In this document: piece after piece, positions 7,472 through 16,875 of the stretch
Position numbering within the stretch: the stretch's first letter is position 1
How the letters are laid out: every line of letters starts with the position of its first letter
NCBI GenBank assembly: GCA_003209165.1
Contig: QCSL01000001.1
Span: 1 to 64,000, forward strand
Direction: 5' to 3'
Length of the DNA stretch: 64,000 nt
Source of the DNA: Synechococcus sp. AG-670-B23
Lineage (GTDB): Bacteria; Cyanobacteriota; Cyanobacteriia; PCC-6307; Cyanobiaceae
The notes under the pieces: generated by a model
The model's input: the letters and a program-made list of their open reading frames with translations, nothing else
Told to the model about the DNA's origin: nothing
The model's database searches: none
Position numbers and translations under genes: made by a program

Positions 7472-9457
7472 GTGGATGCCGCTTCCGGTACACCGCTGCT
7501 TAAGCAGCCAGAACGCCTTGAACGCCGCCTGAAAGAGATCCCGGCTGAGCCGGGTTGTTATCTGTTGCGGGACGTCGACGACCGGATTCTTTACGTCGGC
7601 AAGTCAAAGGCATTGCGCAGCAGGGTGCGCAGCTACTTCCGCAGCCGCCACGATCTGTCGCCTCGGATCCGGCTGATGACGCGCCAGGTCTGTGAGATCG
7701 AGTTCATTGTCACCGACAGCGAGGCGGAAGCCCTCGCGCTCGAATCCAACCTGATCAAAAACCATCAGCCGCACTTCAACGTGTTGCTGAAGGACGACAA
7801 AAAATATCCCTACCTCTGCATCACCTGGAGTGAGGCTTACCCACGAATTTTCATCACTCGTCGCCGGCGCTTTCGCAGTCCTCTGGATCGCTTTTACGGG
7901 CCCTATGTCGATGTCGGGCTGCTGCGCCGAACGCTGTTCCTGGTGAAACGGGTGTTCCCGCTGCGACAAAGGCCCCGTCCGATGTACCCCGACCGGACTT
8001 GCCTCAACTACAGCATTGGGCGCTGTCCGGGGGTCTGTCAGGAAAAAATCAGCTCGGATAATTATCACCGCACCCTGCGCAAGGTGGCGATGGTGTTTCA
8101 GGGCCGCAGCGATGAATTGCAGCAACTGCTTCAGGAGCAGATGGAGCGATATGCCGAGCGGATGGACTACGAATCGGCAGCCCGGGTTCGCGATCAACTT
8201 CATGGGCTGGATCAGCTCACCGCTGACCAGAAGATGAGCCTGCCTGATTCCTCCGTGAGTCGGGATGTGCTGGCCCTTGCCTTTGATGAGCGGCTGGCGG
8301 CCGTGCAGCTTTTTCAAATGCGGGCCGGGAAGTTGGTGGGACGTCTCGGCTACACCGCCGATGCTTCCAGCCTTGAACCGGGCCTGATTCTGCAACGGGT
8401 GATAGAGGAGCACTACAGCCAGGTGGATTCCGTTGAGGTGCCCCCCGAGCTGCTGGTGCAGCACGCTCTACCCCAACAGAAGCTGATGGAGGACTGGCTC
8501 TCCGAACAGCGGGAGCGTCGGGTGCAGATCCACTGCCCGCAGCGGCAGCAGAAGGCTGACCTGATCGAACTGGTGCAGCGCAATGCCGAGTTTGAGTTGC
8601 TCCGCGCCAAGCAAGGCCAAGAGAAGCAGTCGTTGGCCACGGAGGATCTGGCGCAACTGCTTGAGTTGCCTACCCCGCCGCGTCGGATCGAAGGGTACGA
8701 CATCAGCCACATCCAGGGCAGCGATGCAGTGGCCTCCCAAGTGGTGTTTATCGACGGACTGCCTGCCAAGCAGCATTACCGCAAGTACAAGATCCGCAGC
8801 AGCAGCATCCGTTCTGGCCACAGCGATGACTTCATGGCGATGGCGGAGATCATGCGCCGCCGTTTTCGGCGCTGGGCCCGGGCCAAGGCGGAGGGAGTGG
8901 ATGTGGGTGCGCTGCGTCACAAGGGCGGCAGCGCCCTACAGACCGATGGCCTCAACGACTGGCCCGATGTGGTGATGATCGACGGCGGCAAAGGCCAGCT
9001 TTCCGCCGTGATGGAGGCCCTGCGTGAGCTAGATCTGCATGAGGATCTCAACGTCTGCTCCCTCGCCAAGCAGCGCGAAGAGGTTTTTCTCCCAGGCGAA
9101 AGCCAGCCGCTGGAGAGTGAACCGGACCAGCTCGGTGTTGTGCTCCTGCGTCGGTTGCGGGACGAAGCCCACCGTTTTGCCGTCAGCTTCCACCGCCAGC
9201 AGCGGGGTGAGCGGATGAAGCGTTCACGCCTGTCGGACATCCCTGGGGTCGGGCCCAAGCGGGTCAAGGATCTATTGGCTCATTTCCATTCGATTGATGC
9301 CATCCAACTGGCATCGTTTGAGACCTTGTCCAAGGCCCCTGGCGTGGGCCCGGCGTTGGCCCGCGATATCCATGATTTCTTCCACCCTTCAGACGACGGA
9401 ACCGACGCTGATGCCAGGGCTGCTTTAGAAGAACAGACTCAGGAATCCTCCGCGTGA
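7472..9457 (+). CDS. uvrC: Excinuclease ABC subunit C
   Basis: UvrC makes both incisions in UvrABC nucleotide excision repair. The protein has 661 residues from a GTG start. Domains in order: an N-terminal GIY-YIG nuclease ([21 protein letters not shown], about residues 25-100), a Cys-containing linker ([15 protein letters not shown]), a UVR motif around residues 210-245 ([12 protein letters not shown]), an RNase H-like 5' nuclease core ([17 protein letters not shown] and [10 protein letters not shown]), and tandem helix-hairpin-helix at the C-terminus ([25 protein letters not shown]). It overlaps the next small gene by four bases and sits upstream of a photolyase-like gene. Confidence 0.97.
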   Translation: MDAASGTPLLKQPERLERRLKEIPAEPGCYLLRDVDDRILYVGKSKALRSRVRSYFRSRHDLSPRIRLMTRQVCEIEFIVTDSEAEALALESNLIKNHQPHFNVLLKDDKKYPYLCITWSEAYPRIFITRRRRFRSPLDRFYGPYVDVGLLRRTLFLVKRVFPLRQRPRPMYPDRTCLNYSIGRCPGVCQEKISSDNYHRTLRKVAMVFQGRSDELQQLLQEQMERYAERMDYESAARVRDQLHGLDQLTADQKMSLPDSSVSRDVLALAFDERLAAVQLFQMRAGKLVGRLGYTADASSLEPGLILQRVIEEHYSQVDSVEVPPELLVQHALPQQKLMEDWLSEQRERRVQIHCPQRQQKADLIELVQRNAEFELLRAKQGQEKQSLATEDLAQLLELPTPPRRIEGYDISHIQGSDAVASQVVFIDGLPAKQHYRKYKIRSSSIRSGHSDDFMAMAEIMRRRFRRWARAKAEGVDVGALRHKGGSALQTDGLNDWPDVVMIDGGKGQLSAVMEALRELDLHEDLNVCSLAKQREEVFLPGESQPLESEPDQLGVVLLRRLRDEAHRFAVSFHRQQRGERMKRSRLSDIPGVGPKRVKDLLAHFHSIDAIQLASFETLSKAPGVGPALARDIHDFFHPSDDGTDADARAALEEQTQESSA

Positions 9458-9741
9458 TCCTTCATCTCTGCATGGCTCTGGCAGGAGTGCTTCTGCTCGC
9501 TACTCCGGTTTGGGCGTCCCCTGGCCTGTGCACGGGGCCTGTGTGTGCCGATGGCATCACACGCAGTGCCAAGAACCACTGGCAGTTGGTGCTACGGCTC
9601 AACGATCAGCAGGGGCATCGCGAAAAAGTGGTGATGAATTGCCGGGCCGGCCAGCTGAGCCCCATGGCCGGGCCCGTTGATCGCGCCTATGCCTCCGCTC
9701 TGGGACGGCGTGCATGCCGTCTTGCAGGGGAGGACATCTGA
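9454..9741 (+). CDS. Small exported hypothetical protein
   Basis: A 95-residue protein with a clear signal peptide ([17 protein letters not shown], cleavage near ASPG) and a mature part of roughly 73 residues containing four cysteines, suggestive of two disulfides. The GTG start overlaps the uvrC stop. The stop is three bases before the photolyase start. No known family was recognised. Being wedged between two DNA-repair genes looks like operon packing rather than a shared function. Confidence 0.7.
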   Translation: MILHLCMALAGVLLLATPVWASPGLCTGPVCADGITRSAKNHWQLVLRLNDQQGHREKVVMNCRAGQLSPMAGPVDRAYASALGRRACRLAGEDI

Positions 9742-9743
9742 CG

Positions 9744-11240
9744 GTGGATCTCAGTCTCGTTTTTCCCCATCAGCTGTTTGAGCACCATCCCGCGATTCAT
9801 CCGGGACGGGCCATAGCCCTGATCGAGGATCCGCTGCTGTTCGGTTCGGATCCGCGATGGCCGATCCAGGTGCATCGGCAGCGCCTTCTTCTGCATCGGG
9901 CCTCGATGAATTCCTATGCCGAGATGCTTGAGGCCAAGGGTTTCACCGTGTTGCGGATCTTGCAGGGGCAGGCGGGCAACACCGCGGAGATCCTGGTGGG
10001 TCTGCTGAATCAGGGATATCGCTCTTTTTATCTCGCGGATCCGGTGGACGATGTTCTGACCCAACGGATTTCCGCCTTTGCATCAGGTCACGACTGCAGC
10101 CTGCAGATCTTCCCCACCCCCATGCTGCTCACCCCATCGGTAGTCATCGATGACCATTTTGCCTCCGGCAAGAAGCCCCTGATGGGTCGCTTCTACGAGA
10201 TGCAGCGCAAGCGACTGGATCTCCTAATCGAGCCTGATGGTGGGCCCGTTGGCGGTCGCTGGAGTTTCGATGCCGACAACCGCAAGAAGCTCCCCAAGGG
10301 AATCCTTGTTCCTGAGCCACCGGCCGAACGCTCGATAGGTTCGATCGCCATTGTCGACGCCGCCCGGCAGCAGCTCCTCCAGGAGGGGGTGTCCGGCATC
10401 GGCAGCTGGGACAGGTTCCATTACCCCGTAACCCATGGCGATGCAGCCCGTTGGTTGGATCAATTTCTCGATCTGCGGCTGCGCCAGTTCGGGGCTTATG
10501 AAGATGCGATCAGCACTCAGCACCAGGTGATGTGGCACAGCGTGCTCACGCCGATGCTGAACACCGGTCTGCTCACACCGCAGCAGGTGCTGGATCGCAC
10601 TCTGGAGAGGGCTGAGGCAGGTGATATCCCGCTTAATTCATTGGAGGGATTTCTGCGCCAGATCGTCGGCTGGCGGGAGTTCATGGCCGCGATGTACCGG
10701 CGCCACGGGGTGGAGATGCGCAACGGCAATTTCTGGGACTTTGAAGACCGACCGATCCCCTCCGCCTTCTATACCGCATCCACGGGCTTACCTCCGATTG
10801 ATGACGCCATCCGAAATGCGCTTGAGACCGGTTATTGCCATCACATCGAACGCTTGATGCTGCTGGGCAACGTCATGCTCCTCTGCGGATTCCATCCAAC
10901 CCGGATCTACACCTGGTTCATGGAGCTCTTTGTCGATGCCTACGACTGGGTGATGGTGCCCAACATTTACGGCATGAGCCAGTTCGCCGATGGCGGCATC
11001 TTTACCACCAAGCCCTATCTCTCAGGCTCGAACTACGTGCGAAAGATGTCGGACTACCGCAAAGGGGAGTGGTGTGACACCTGGGATGGCTTGTTCTGGA
11101 CTTTCATCCATCACCATCAGGACTTCTTCAGGCGCCATTACCGGCTGGCGATGATGGCCCGCAACCTGGATCGCATGGCAGCAGACGTTCTGGCAGCCCA
11201 TCAGCGCCGAGCCAGCGATTTTCTTGACGCCCTCACCTGA
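9744..11240 (+). CDS. PhrB-like cryptochrome/photolyase family protein, Fe-S cysteines missing
   Basis: Belongs to the bacterial (6-4) photolyase-related group (FeS-BCP/PhrB/CryB). The start is GTG 9744 (VDLSLVFPHQLFEHHP), giving 498 residues. The N-terminal alpha/beta antenna domain covers about 1-130. The helical FAD domain holds ITRWRE-like GWREFMAAMYRR near residue 310, LMLLGNVMLLCGFHP near 372 and MELFVDAYDWVMVPNIYGMSQFADGG near 391. In PhrB the segment after KMSDY carries CKGC plus a later Cys that ligate a 4Fe-4S cluster. Here it reads MSDYRKGEWCDTWDG, so at least two ligands are gone. It probably binds FAD without the cluster. Repair versus signalling cannot be decided by eye. Confidence 0.88.
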   Translation: MDLSLVFPHQLFEHHPAIHPGRAIALIEDPLLFGSDPRWPIQVHRQRLLLHRASMNSYAEMLEAKGFTVLRILQGQAGNTAEILVGLLNQGYRSFYLADPVDDVLTQRISAFASGHDCSLQIFPTPMLLTPSVVIDDHFASGKKPLMGRFYEMQRKRLDLLIEPDGGPVGGRWSFDADNRKKLPKGILVPEPPAERSIGSIAIVDAARQQLLQEGVSGIGSWDRFHYPVTHGDAARWLDQFLDLRLRQFGAYEDAISTQHQVMWHSVLTPMLNTGLLTPQQVLDRTLERAEAGDIPLNSLEGFLRQIVGWREFMAAMYRRHGVEMRNGNFWDFEDRPIPSAFYTASTGLPPIDDAIRNALETGYCHHIERLMLLGNVMLLCGFHPTRIYTWFMELFVDAYDWVMVPNIYGMSQFADGGIFTTKPYLSGSNYVRKMSDYRKGEWCDTWDGLFWTFIHHHQDFFRRHYRLAMMARNLDRMAADVLAAHQRRASDFLDALT

Positions 11241-11275
11241 ACCCTGCGTAAGGTCGCTTCAGAGCAGTTGTGTAG

Positions 11276-11848
11276 ATGACGTTTTCGCCCGAGGCCTACC
11301 TCTGGTTCAAGACCCTGCACATCGTTGGGGTTGTGGTGTGGTTTGCGGGCCTCTTTTATTTGGTACGCCTGTTCATCTACCACGTTGAAACCGAGGAACT
11401 GGCGCCGGAACTGCAGCAGCCGTTCCGCGATCAGTACACCTTGATGGAGAAACGTCTCGCCAACATCATCACCACGCCCGGCATGGCGGTGGCGGTGTCT
11501 ATGGCCATCGGGCTGCTTCTGGCCCAGCCCTCCTGGCTTCAGCAGGGCTGGATGCACGCCAAGCTCGCCTTGGTGGCGGCTTTGCTGGCCTATCACGTGT
11601 TCTGTTACAGACTGATGGGCCAACTCCACGCCGGCACCTGTGCCTGGTCGGGCAAGCAGCTGAGAGCCCTCAATGAGATGCCCACGCTGCTGCTGGTGAT
11701 CGTGGTGATGCTGGTGGTGTTCAAAACGCAGTTCCCCACCAGCGCAGCGACCTGGTTCATCGTCGCCTTAGTGGTGTTCATGGCCGCGTCGATTCAGTTT
11801 TATGCCCGTTGGCGCCGCCTGCGGGCCGAAGCCTCCGCCAAGGCCTGA
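11276..11848 (+). CDS. hemJ: Protoporphyrinogen IX oxidase HemJ
   Basis: HemJ oxidises protoporphyrinogen IX to protoporphyrin IX in heme and chlorophyll synthesis and is the usual form in cyanobacteria. The 190-residue protein has about four to five membrane helices (starting near LHIVGVVVWFAGLFYLVRLF). The conserved histidine in FKTLHIVGVVVW near residue 15 is visible, as is the RLANIITTPGM segment with its Arg near residue 61. The spacing to the photolyase (35 bases) and to the PHP gene suggests a long plus-strand transcript. Confidence 0.9.
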   Translation: MTFSPEAYLWFKTLHIVGVVVWFAGLFYLVRLFIYHVETEELAPELQQPFRDQYTLMEKRLANIITTPGMAVAVSMAIGLLLAQPSWLQQGWMHAKLALVAALLAYHVFCYRLMGQLHAGTCAWSGKQLRALNEMPTLLLVIVVMLVVFKTQFPTSAATWFIVALVVFMAASIQFYARWRRLRAEASAKA

Positions 11849-11861
11849 GATGAGGGCTGAG

Positions 11862-12509
11862 ATGACCCATCCGCTCAAGGCTGTTCTCGACAAGGTGGGA
11901 CCGTCGAGCTGCCCCACCACGCACAACTTTCACTGCCATACCGTTTGCAGCGACGGCAGCTTCGAACCGCTGGCCCTGATTCAGCAGGCCACAGAGCGCG
12001 GACTCCAGCATCTGGCGGTAACGGATCACCACAGCAGCCAAGCTCATAGGGAGATCCAAACCTGGCTGGATCAGCAGCACGGCAGCGGTGCGGTGCTCCC
12101 CACTGTGTGGAGCGGCATGGAAATCAGCACACTGCTGAAGGGATGCCTCGTGCATGTGCTCGCTCTTGGCTTCGAGCTCAACCATCCTGCGCTTCAGCCT
12201 TACAACCAAGGTGATGCCGTCGTCGGAGAACTTCTCAGAGCGGAAACGGTGGTCAAAGCCATACATGACGCCGGTGGTTTGGCGGTGTTGGCCCATCCCG
12301 CCCGTTACCGCCTTAGCCATGACGTGTTGATTGATGAGGCCGCCTGTCTCGGTTTCGATGGAGGAGAGGCCTGGTACGACTACGACATGCAACCAACCTG
12401 GTCCGCCAGTCCGTTGATCTGTGAGGCCATCGATCGTCAGTTGAACAACCTTGGCCTTTTGCGTACGTGTGGCACCGATACCCATGGAATTGACCTTTGC
12501 GGCCGCTAA
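11862..12509 (+). CDS. PHP-domain metal-dependent phosphoesterase
   Basis: A PHP (polymerase and histidinol phosphatase) domain protein of about 215 residues. Metal-binding motifs are visible: HCHTVCSDGS near residue 21, VTDHHSS near 53, the Glu of the GMEIS strand, LAHPARYR near 146 and a C-terminal GTDTHG. This set matches the trinuclear metal site of YciV/RNase AM-like PHP phosphoesterases, which cleave 3',5'-bisnucleotides or RNA 5' ends; the substrate here is unproven. Two ATG codons compete, 11850 and 11862; the latter has AGGG a few bases upstream. Confidence 0.85.
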   Translation: MTHPLKAVLDKVGPSSCPTTHNFHCHTVCSDGSFEPLALIQQATERGLQHLAVTDHHSSQAHREIQTWLDQQHGSGAVLPTVWSGMEISTLLKGCLVHVLALGFELNHPALQPYNQGDAVVGELLRAETVVKAIHDAGGLAVLAHPARYRLSHDVLIDEAACLGFDGGEAWYDYDMQPTWSASPLICEAIDRQLNNLGLLRTCGTDTHGIDLCGR

Positions 12510-12536
12510 GTTCGTCACATCTCAGTTCCGGTCGAC

Positions 12537-13091
12537 ATGGGCTTATTGGATCGTCTGCTGAAAAAGGATTCCGCAGAGTCCGACTCCACGATTCAGCCGC
12601 GCAAGCCAGCGAAGGAGAAGCCGGCCGAATTTTTTCTTGATGCTGATGCTTCCTCTTCTCTGGGGGATGTGAATTACATGCGCGAGTCGAAGACGATTCG
12701 CCGCACCTTCCCCGGTACGGCCGCAAACCCCGGAACGAAGGAACAGATCATGGAGGTGGCTGCTGAAACCGAGAAGCTCGAGAAGCGGAGCGAAGGTCTC
12801 GGCGGCGTTGTCAAGCAGGAAGAGTCCTTCAAAGTCACGGCCGGCATCCCCAAACCTGTGAAGAAAACCTTCGCTGAGCAGATGAGCACGGCGGAGATGA
12901 ACAAGCGCCTTAAGGGCACTGCCATCACCGGTGTCAACACCCCTGCTCCTGCGGATGCCGCTCCCCTTGGCCGCAAGGAAGAATTGAAGCCTCAGGAAGA
13001 GCCGGTGGCTAAGACGGGGTCCGCTGCTCCGTCCTCCAAGCCTGGATCGATCGATCCCTTCCGTCAGATGGTGCGCGACCTCAGCAAATAG
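12537..13091 (+). CDS. Conserved hypothetical protein, mostly disordered
   Basis: A 184-residue hydrophilic protein with no signal peptide or membrane helix. It is rich in Lys, Glu, Pro, Ala and Ser, with a short conserved-looking middle (NYMRESKTIRRTFPGT) and a C-terminal amphipathic DPFRQMVRDLSK. Composition predicts a largely unfolded chain. I do not recognise a family; similar short cyanobacterial proteins of unknown role exist, from memory. Its last 11 bases overlap the 3' end of convergent cobN. Confidence 0.65.
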   Translation: MGLLDRLLKKDSAESDSTIQPRKPAKEKPAEFFLDADASSSLGDVNYMRESKTIRRTFPGTAANPGTKEQIMEVAAETEKLEKRSEGLGGVVKQEESFKVTAGIPKPVKKTFAEQMSTAEMNKRLKGTAITGVNTPAPADAAPLGRKEELKPQEEPVAKTGSAAPSSKPGSIDPFRQMVRDLSK

Positions 13092-16000
13092 GGCTGCCCC
13101 GTTCAATTTGGGCTTCGCTGCTGTGCACCAGCTTTTGCAGGTGCAGCAGCTGCCCATCCGTTGCTGCAGTCCAAAGGCCTCGATTCGAGGCCTCCAGCAG
13201 TCGCTCGGCCATGTCTCTGAGCACCCAGGGATTGCTTGCCCTTAGGAAGTCAAGAATCCGCGACTGGCTTAGCCACTCATCACATAGAGCGCCGTAACAC
13301 CAATCGGGAACGCGATCGGTGGCCGCGTCGTAGGCAAACAGGTAATCAAGGCTGGCCCCCATCTCGAAGGCACCCTTGTAGCCGTGTCGCATCATTCCCT
13401 CGATCCAGCGGGGGTTGAGCATCCGGCTGCGCATCACCTTGTCCAGTTCCTTTTCGAGCCGGTGCAGGCGAGGCCGTTCGGAGCGGGAATGGTCCCCGAA
13501 CCACAGCTGCGGACGTGCTCCCGACACCTCTTCCACCGCTGCACTCAGGCCACCCTGGAACTGGTAGTAGTCGTCGGAATCGAGCAGATCGTGCTCGCGG
13601 TTGTCCTGGTTGTGAAGCACCACTTGCACTCTGCCCAAGGCCTGTTCCAGACCGGAACGGTCGAGGCTGGGGGCGGCGCCACCGTCGTACGACCACTGGC
13701 TCCAGCTGAGGAAGGCTTGGCCCAGGTCTGCTCGGGATTCCCAGGCACCACTGTCGATCAGAGCCTGCAGACCGGCTCCATAGGCACCGGGGGCTGATCC
13801 ATAGATGCGGCCCTGGGGTCCCCCTTGACGGGTGAGCTCGGCCAGGGGGTTGAGTTCATCCGGTTCATCGAGGGCCGCAATCATCGACTGGGCCTGATGC
13901 ACCCAGCCCACCAATTGGGGAAAGGCATCGCGAAACAGTCCGGAGATGCGCAGCACCACATCCACCCGTGGTCGCTCCAGCAAGCGGGGTGGGATGACCT
14001 CCAGGTCCACCAGCCTTCGGGTAGGGCCATCCCAGACCGGTCGAACACCCATCAGGGCCAGCAGCTGTGCGATGTCTTCTCCGCCATTGCGCATCGTGGC
14101 CGTTCCCCAGACCGACAACGCCAGATGGCGCAAGGGCTCACCCTGCTCCAGCAGATGGAGATCCAGTAATTGCTCCGCTGAGCGTCGCCCCAGGTCCCAG
14201 GCGGCTTCCGTGGGCAAGCCCCGCAGATCGACGGAATAGAAATTCCGGCCTGTGGGCAGCACATCGGGGCGGCCGCGACTCGGAGCTCCTGACGGTCCAG
14301 CAGCAATGCGCTGACCCTGAATGCCCCGAAGGAACGCCGCTTTTTCGGCTGCGGCACAACCGCTCAAGCGGGGCCAGAGGTCGCTGCGCAGGTTCAGCAG
14401 GCTGGGATCCTCCGGGTTCCAGGTCTGGAAGGGTTCCGCCATCCCGTCGCACTGTTCCCCATGGACGACCTGACGGATCAACAACTGAGCCTGTTGCTCC
14501 AGCCATGCACAACCATCCCCCACCCGACGGCAGTCCGATCCGCCCAGCACCCTCAGGCGGATCTGGTCCGTCTCCGAGAGCTTGTCGCCTTCGTCCTGCT
14601 GCCAGGGATCGAAGCCCAGACCTGCCTGCAGGGCCATGGCTTGCAGCAAGCCCGGCTGTCCCTGCCTTGGGGGACGAGCCAGGGCAACCAGCAGTTCATC
14701 GGCAGCTTCTGCCGACGGCGCAACGCCGAACCGATGCAGGCCCGTGCGGATCTGCGATTCCTTCAGCTCGCAGAGATAGGTCTCCGCCTGATCAAGACAG
14801 CTCTCCAGCAGCTGTGGTTGTCGGCGAATCTCCTCTTCACTGGGGATTCCAGGCCAGTTGAGGTCTAGCAAGCTGGCATGCACCGACTGTTCCAGCACGT
14901 GGGCCCGCTGCCCCCCCAGCTGGCGAACCTCCACAAGTTCATCGAGCAGCCCCTCCAACCGTTGCAGTGGTCCGTGCAACCCAGCACGACCCAAGGGCGG
15001 TGTGAGGTGGTCCAGCACCACGGCGTGACCGCGACGCTTGGCCTGAGATCCTTCGCCGGGGTCGTTGACGATGAAGGGGTAGAGATGTGGGATGGGGCCG
15101 AGGGCTAGGCCGGGGCCGCAGGAATCGCTTAACCCCACTGACTTGCCCGGCAGCCATTCCGCACTGCCGTGCTTGCCAACGTGCAGCATCACCTGGGTTT
15201 GATGCACGCTGCGCAGCCAGAGGTACTGGGCCAGATACCGGTGTGGTGGCGACAGATCCGGTGAGTGGAGATCGGCGATCTGGTCGGCGTCATAGCCGCG
15301 ATCCGGCTGGATCAGCACCACCACATGACCGAAGCGCAGGCCGTGAATGGCAAACCCCTGGTTTGGATCCAGATCGCAGGCGGTCTCCGGAGGCCCCCAT
15401 CGGGATTCGATCAAGCGTCGAGCCGGCTCCGGAACGGAGCCCCACCACTGCTGATAAGTGGTGAGGGGCAGATGATCCAGCGGTGGACGGTGCTGTCCCT
15501 CCGGTGCATTGGTACGACCGGCCAACAGTTGTTGCATCAAGTCATCGCCTGTACCCGGCAAGGCATCTGTGCCCAGGTCATGGCCTGCGTCCGCCAGCCA
15601 CCGGAGCATCCGCGCCGTGCTGTCGGGCGTATCGAGGCCAACACCATTGGCCACACGCCCATCGCGCACGGGATAGTTGGCCAACACCATGGCGATGCGC
15701 CGCTCGGCGCAGTTGGTCTGGCGCAGCTCCACCCATCGACGGCTGTGTTCGACCAGCCACGCCAGCCCCTTTTGATCTGGCTGCAGACAAGGAATGGCGG
15801 TGGCCAGAGGTCCGCTCGTCTGCCGGTGCTCACGAAAACTGCAGGGCCGCGAGGTGATCCGGGCATCCATCTCCGGCATCACTACTTGCAGGGACAGATC
15901 CATCGGATTGAGCCCCTGGCTGCTCTCCAGCCACTGGGTACGGCTGCGGCTGCTGCTGAGCAGTTGCAACACCGGCCGATCCAGCCGATCCCAGAGCGGG

Positions 16001-16809
16001 CTGCCCAAGCCGGCCTGTTCGGACTGCACCGAGGCAAAGGATGTGCCTGCGATCACGAGCTCAGCGTTTTGCTGTTCCAACAGGTCGTGGACGCCGGCCT
16101 GCACCGCAGGGTCTCTCAAGCTGCTGACCCACAGCAGACAGGGTCGCAGTCCCTGTTGCCGCAGTGCGGCCGTGAGTTCATCCGCCAGGTTTAGATCTCC
16201 GGCCTGAAACTGAGCTCGATAGAGCACCACACCAACGGCGGTCCCCGGTTCATCGCGCCAATCCCAGGGCATCGGATCGGGGCAAGGCACCACCGCGACG
16301 CTGTCGGGTGATGGGGGGCTGCCCTCCATCAGAGCCTCGAGGACCTTCAAGAACTGCCCCATGTTGTCGATGCCGCCTTCCCGCAGCAGTGCCGACAGCC
16401 GATCGGCCAGTTCAGCACTGCAGGAGCCCAGCCCATGCAGTTCGTTGCCTTGATCAGCCGTTCCGGCAAGGACGATCAGTTGCCGTTGTTTCGCTTCGGC
16501 GCGCCAGCGCTGCAGTTGCTCTAGGCCGTAGCTCCAGTGCCCACGACTGCCCAGCAGCCGCACCACAATCAATCTCGCCGCCTGGGCGGTGGTGTTGAGG
16601 TAGTGGTCCAGCTGCGCGGGGTGGTCCAGGCAGCTCAGGGGCAATGCCCGGATCTGATCGTTCCAGGCCGGGTTACTCGGCAGGCTGGCGTCGAGGCAGC
16701 TGATGTCCGTGCCTGCGCTGGTGAGGAACAGCACATCCGCGCCCGGCTGCTCAACGAGCACCACATCTTCCGGTGGGTCCAGACCCGGACAGGTGGCGAG
16801 GCGATGCAT
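13081..16809 (-). CDS. cobN: Cobaltochelatase subunit CobN
   Basis: The large subunit of ATP-dependent cobalt chelatase, inserting cobalt into hydrogenobyrinate diamide for cobalamin synthesis; it is related to magnesium chelatase ChlH. The 1242-residue length fits CobN. Diagnostic segments include LHVGKHGSAEWLPGKSVGLSD near residue 540, then IPHLYPFIVNDPGEGSQAKRR, RNFYSVDLRGLPT and LSVWGTATMRNGGEDIAQLLALMGVRPVWD. In cyanobacteria the partner ATPase subunits are often shared with chlorophyll synthesis (ChlI/ChlD); no partner is in this window. The large opposite-strand ORFs are shadows. It lies divergent from ilvE with about 66 bases between. Confidence 0.93.
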   Translation of the reverse strand: MHRLATCPGLDPPEDVVLVEQPGADVLFLTSAGTDISCLDASLPSNPAWNDQIRALPLSCLDHPAQLDHYLNTTAQAARLIVVRLLGSRGHWSYGLEQLQRWRAEAKQRQLIVLAGTADQGNELHGLGSCSAELADRLSALLREGGIDNMGQFLKVLEALMEGSPPSPDSVAVVPCPDPMPWDWRDEPGTAVGVVLYRAQFQAGDLNLADELTAALRQQGLRPCLLWVSSLRDPAVQAGVHDLLEQQNAELVIAGTSFASVQSEQAGLGSPLWDRLDRPVLQLLSSSRSRTQWLESSQGLNPMDLSLQVVMPEMDARITSRPCSFREHRQTSGPLATAIPCLQPDQKGLAWLVEHSRRWVELRQTNCAERRIAMVLANYPVRDGRVANGVGLDTPDSTARMLRWLADAGHDLGTDALPGTGDDLMQQLLAGRTNAPEGQHRPPLDHLPLTTYQQWWGSVPEPARRLIESRWGPPETACDLDPNQGFAIHGLRFGHVVVLIQPDRGYDADQIADLHSPDLSPPHRYLAQYLWLRSVHQTQVMLHVGKHGSAEWLPGKSVGLSDSCGPGLALGPIPHLYPFIVNDPGEGSQAKRRGHAVVLDHLTPPLGRAGLHGPLQRLEGLLDELVEVRQLGGQRAHVLEQSVHASLLDLNWPGIPSEEEIRRQPQLLESCLDQAETYLCELKESQIRTGLHRFGVAPSAEAADELLVALARPPRQGQPGLLQAMALQAGLGFDPWQQDEGDKLSETDQIRLRVLGGSDCRRVGDGCAWLEQQAQLLIRQVVHGEQCDGMAEPFQTWNPEDPSLLNLRSDLWPRLSGCAAAEKAAFLRGIQGQRIAAGPSGAPSRGRPDVLPTGRNFYSVDLRGLPTEAAWDLGRRSAEQLLDLHLLEQGEPLRHLALSVWGTATMRNGGEDIAQLLALMGVRPVWDGPTRRLVDLEVIPPRLLERPRVDVVLRISGLFRDAFPQLVGWVHQAQSMIAALDEPDELNPLAELTRQGGPQGRIYGSAPGAYGAGLQALIDSGAWESRADLGQAFLSWSQWSYDGGAAPSLDRSGLEQALGRVQVVLHNQDNREHDLLDSDDYYQFQGGLSAAVEEVSGARPQLWFGDHSRSERPRLHRLEKELDKVMRSRMLNPRWIEGMMRHGYKGAFEMGASLDYLFAYDAATDRVPDWCYGALCDEWLSQSRILDFLRASNPWVLRDMAERLLEASNRGLWTAATDGQLLHLQKLVHSSEAQIERGSPIC

Positions 16810-16875
16810 AACCCCATTCTCCGTCTTTGCGGTGACTGGTGGTGAGAAGATTCAGCGGTCGGATCCATCACGGTG

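Noticed and set aside
15265-16194. 309-residue plus-strand ORF inside cobN
   Set aside because: Antisense shadow of a GC-rich gene; the minus-strand frame is full-length CobN with clear motifs, and the ORF has no recognisable domain.
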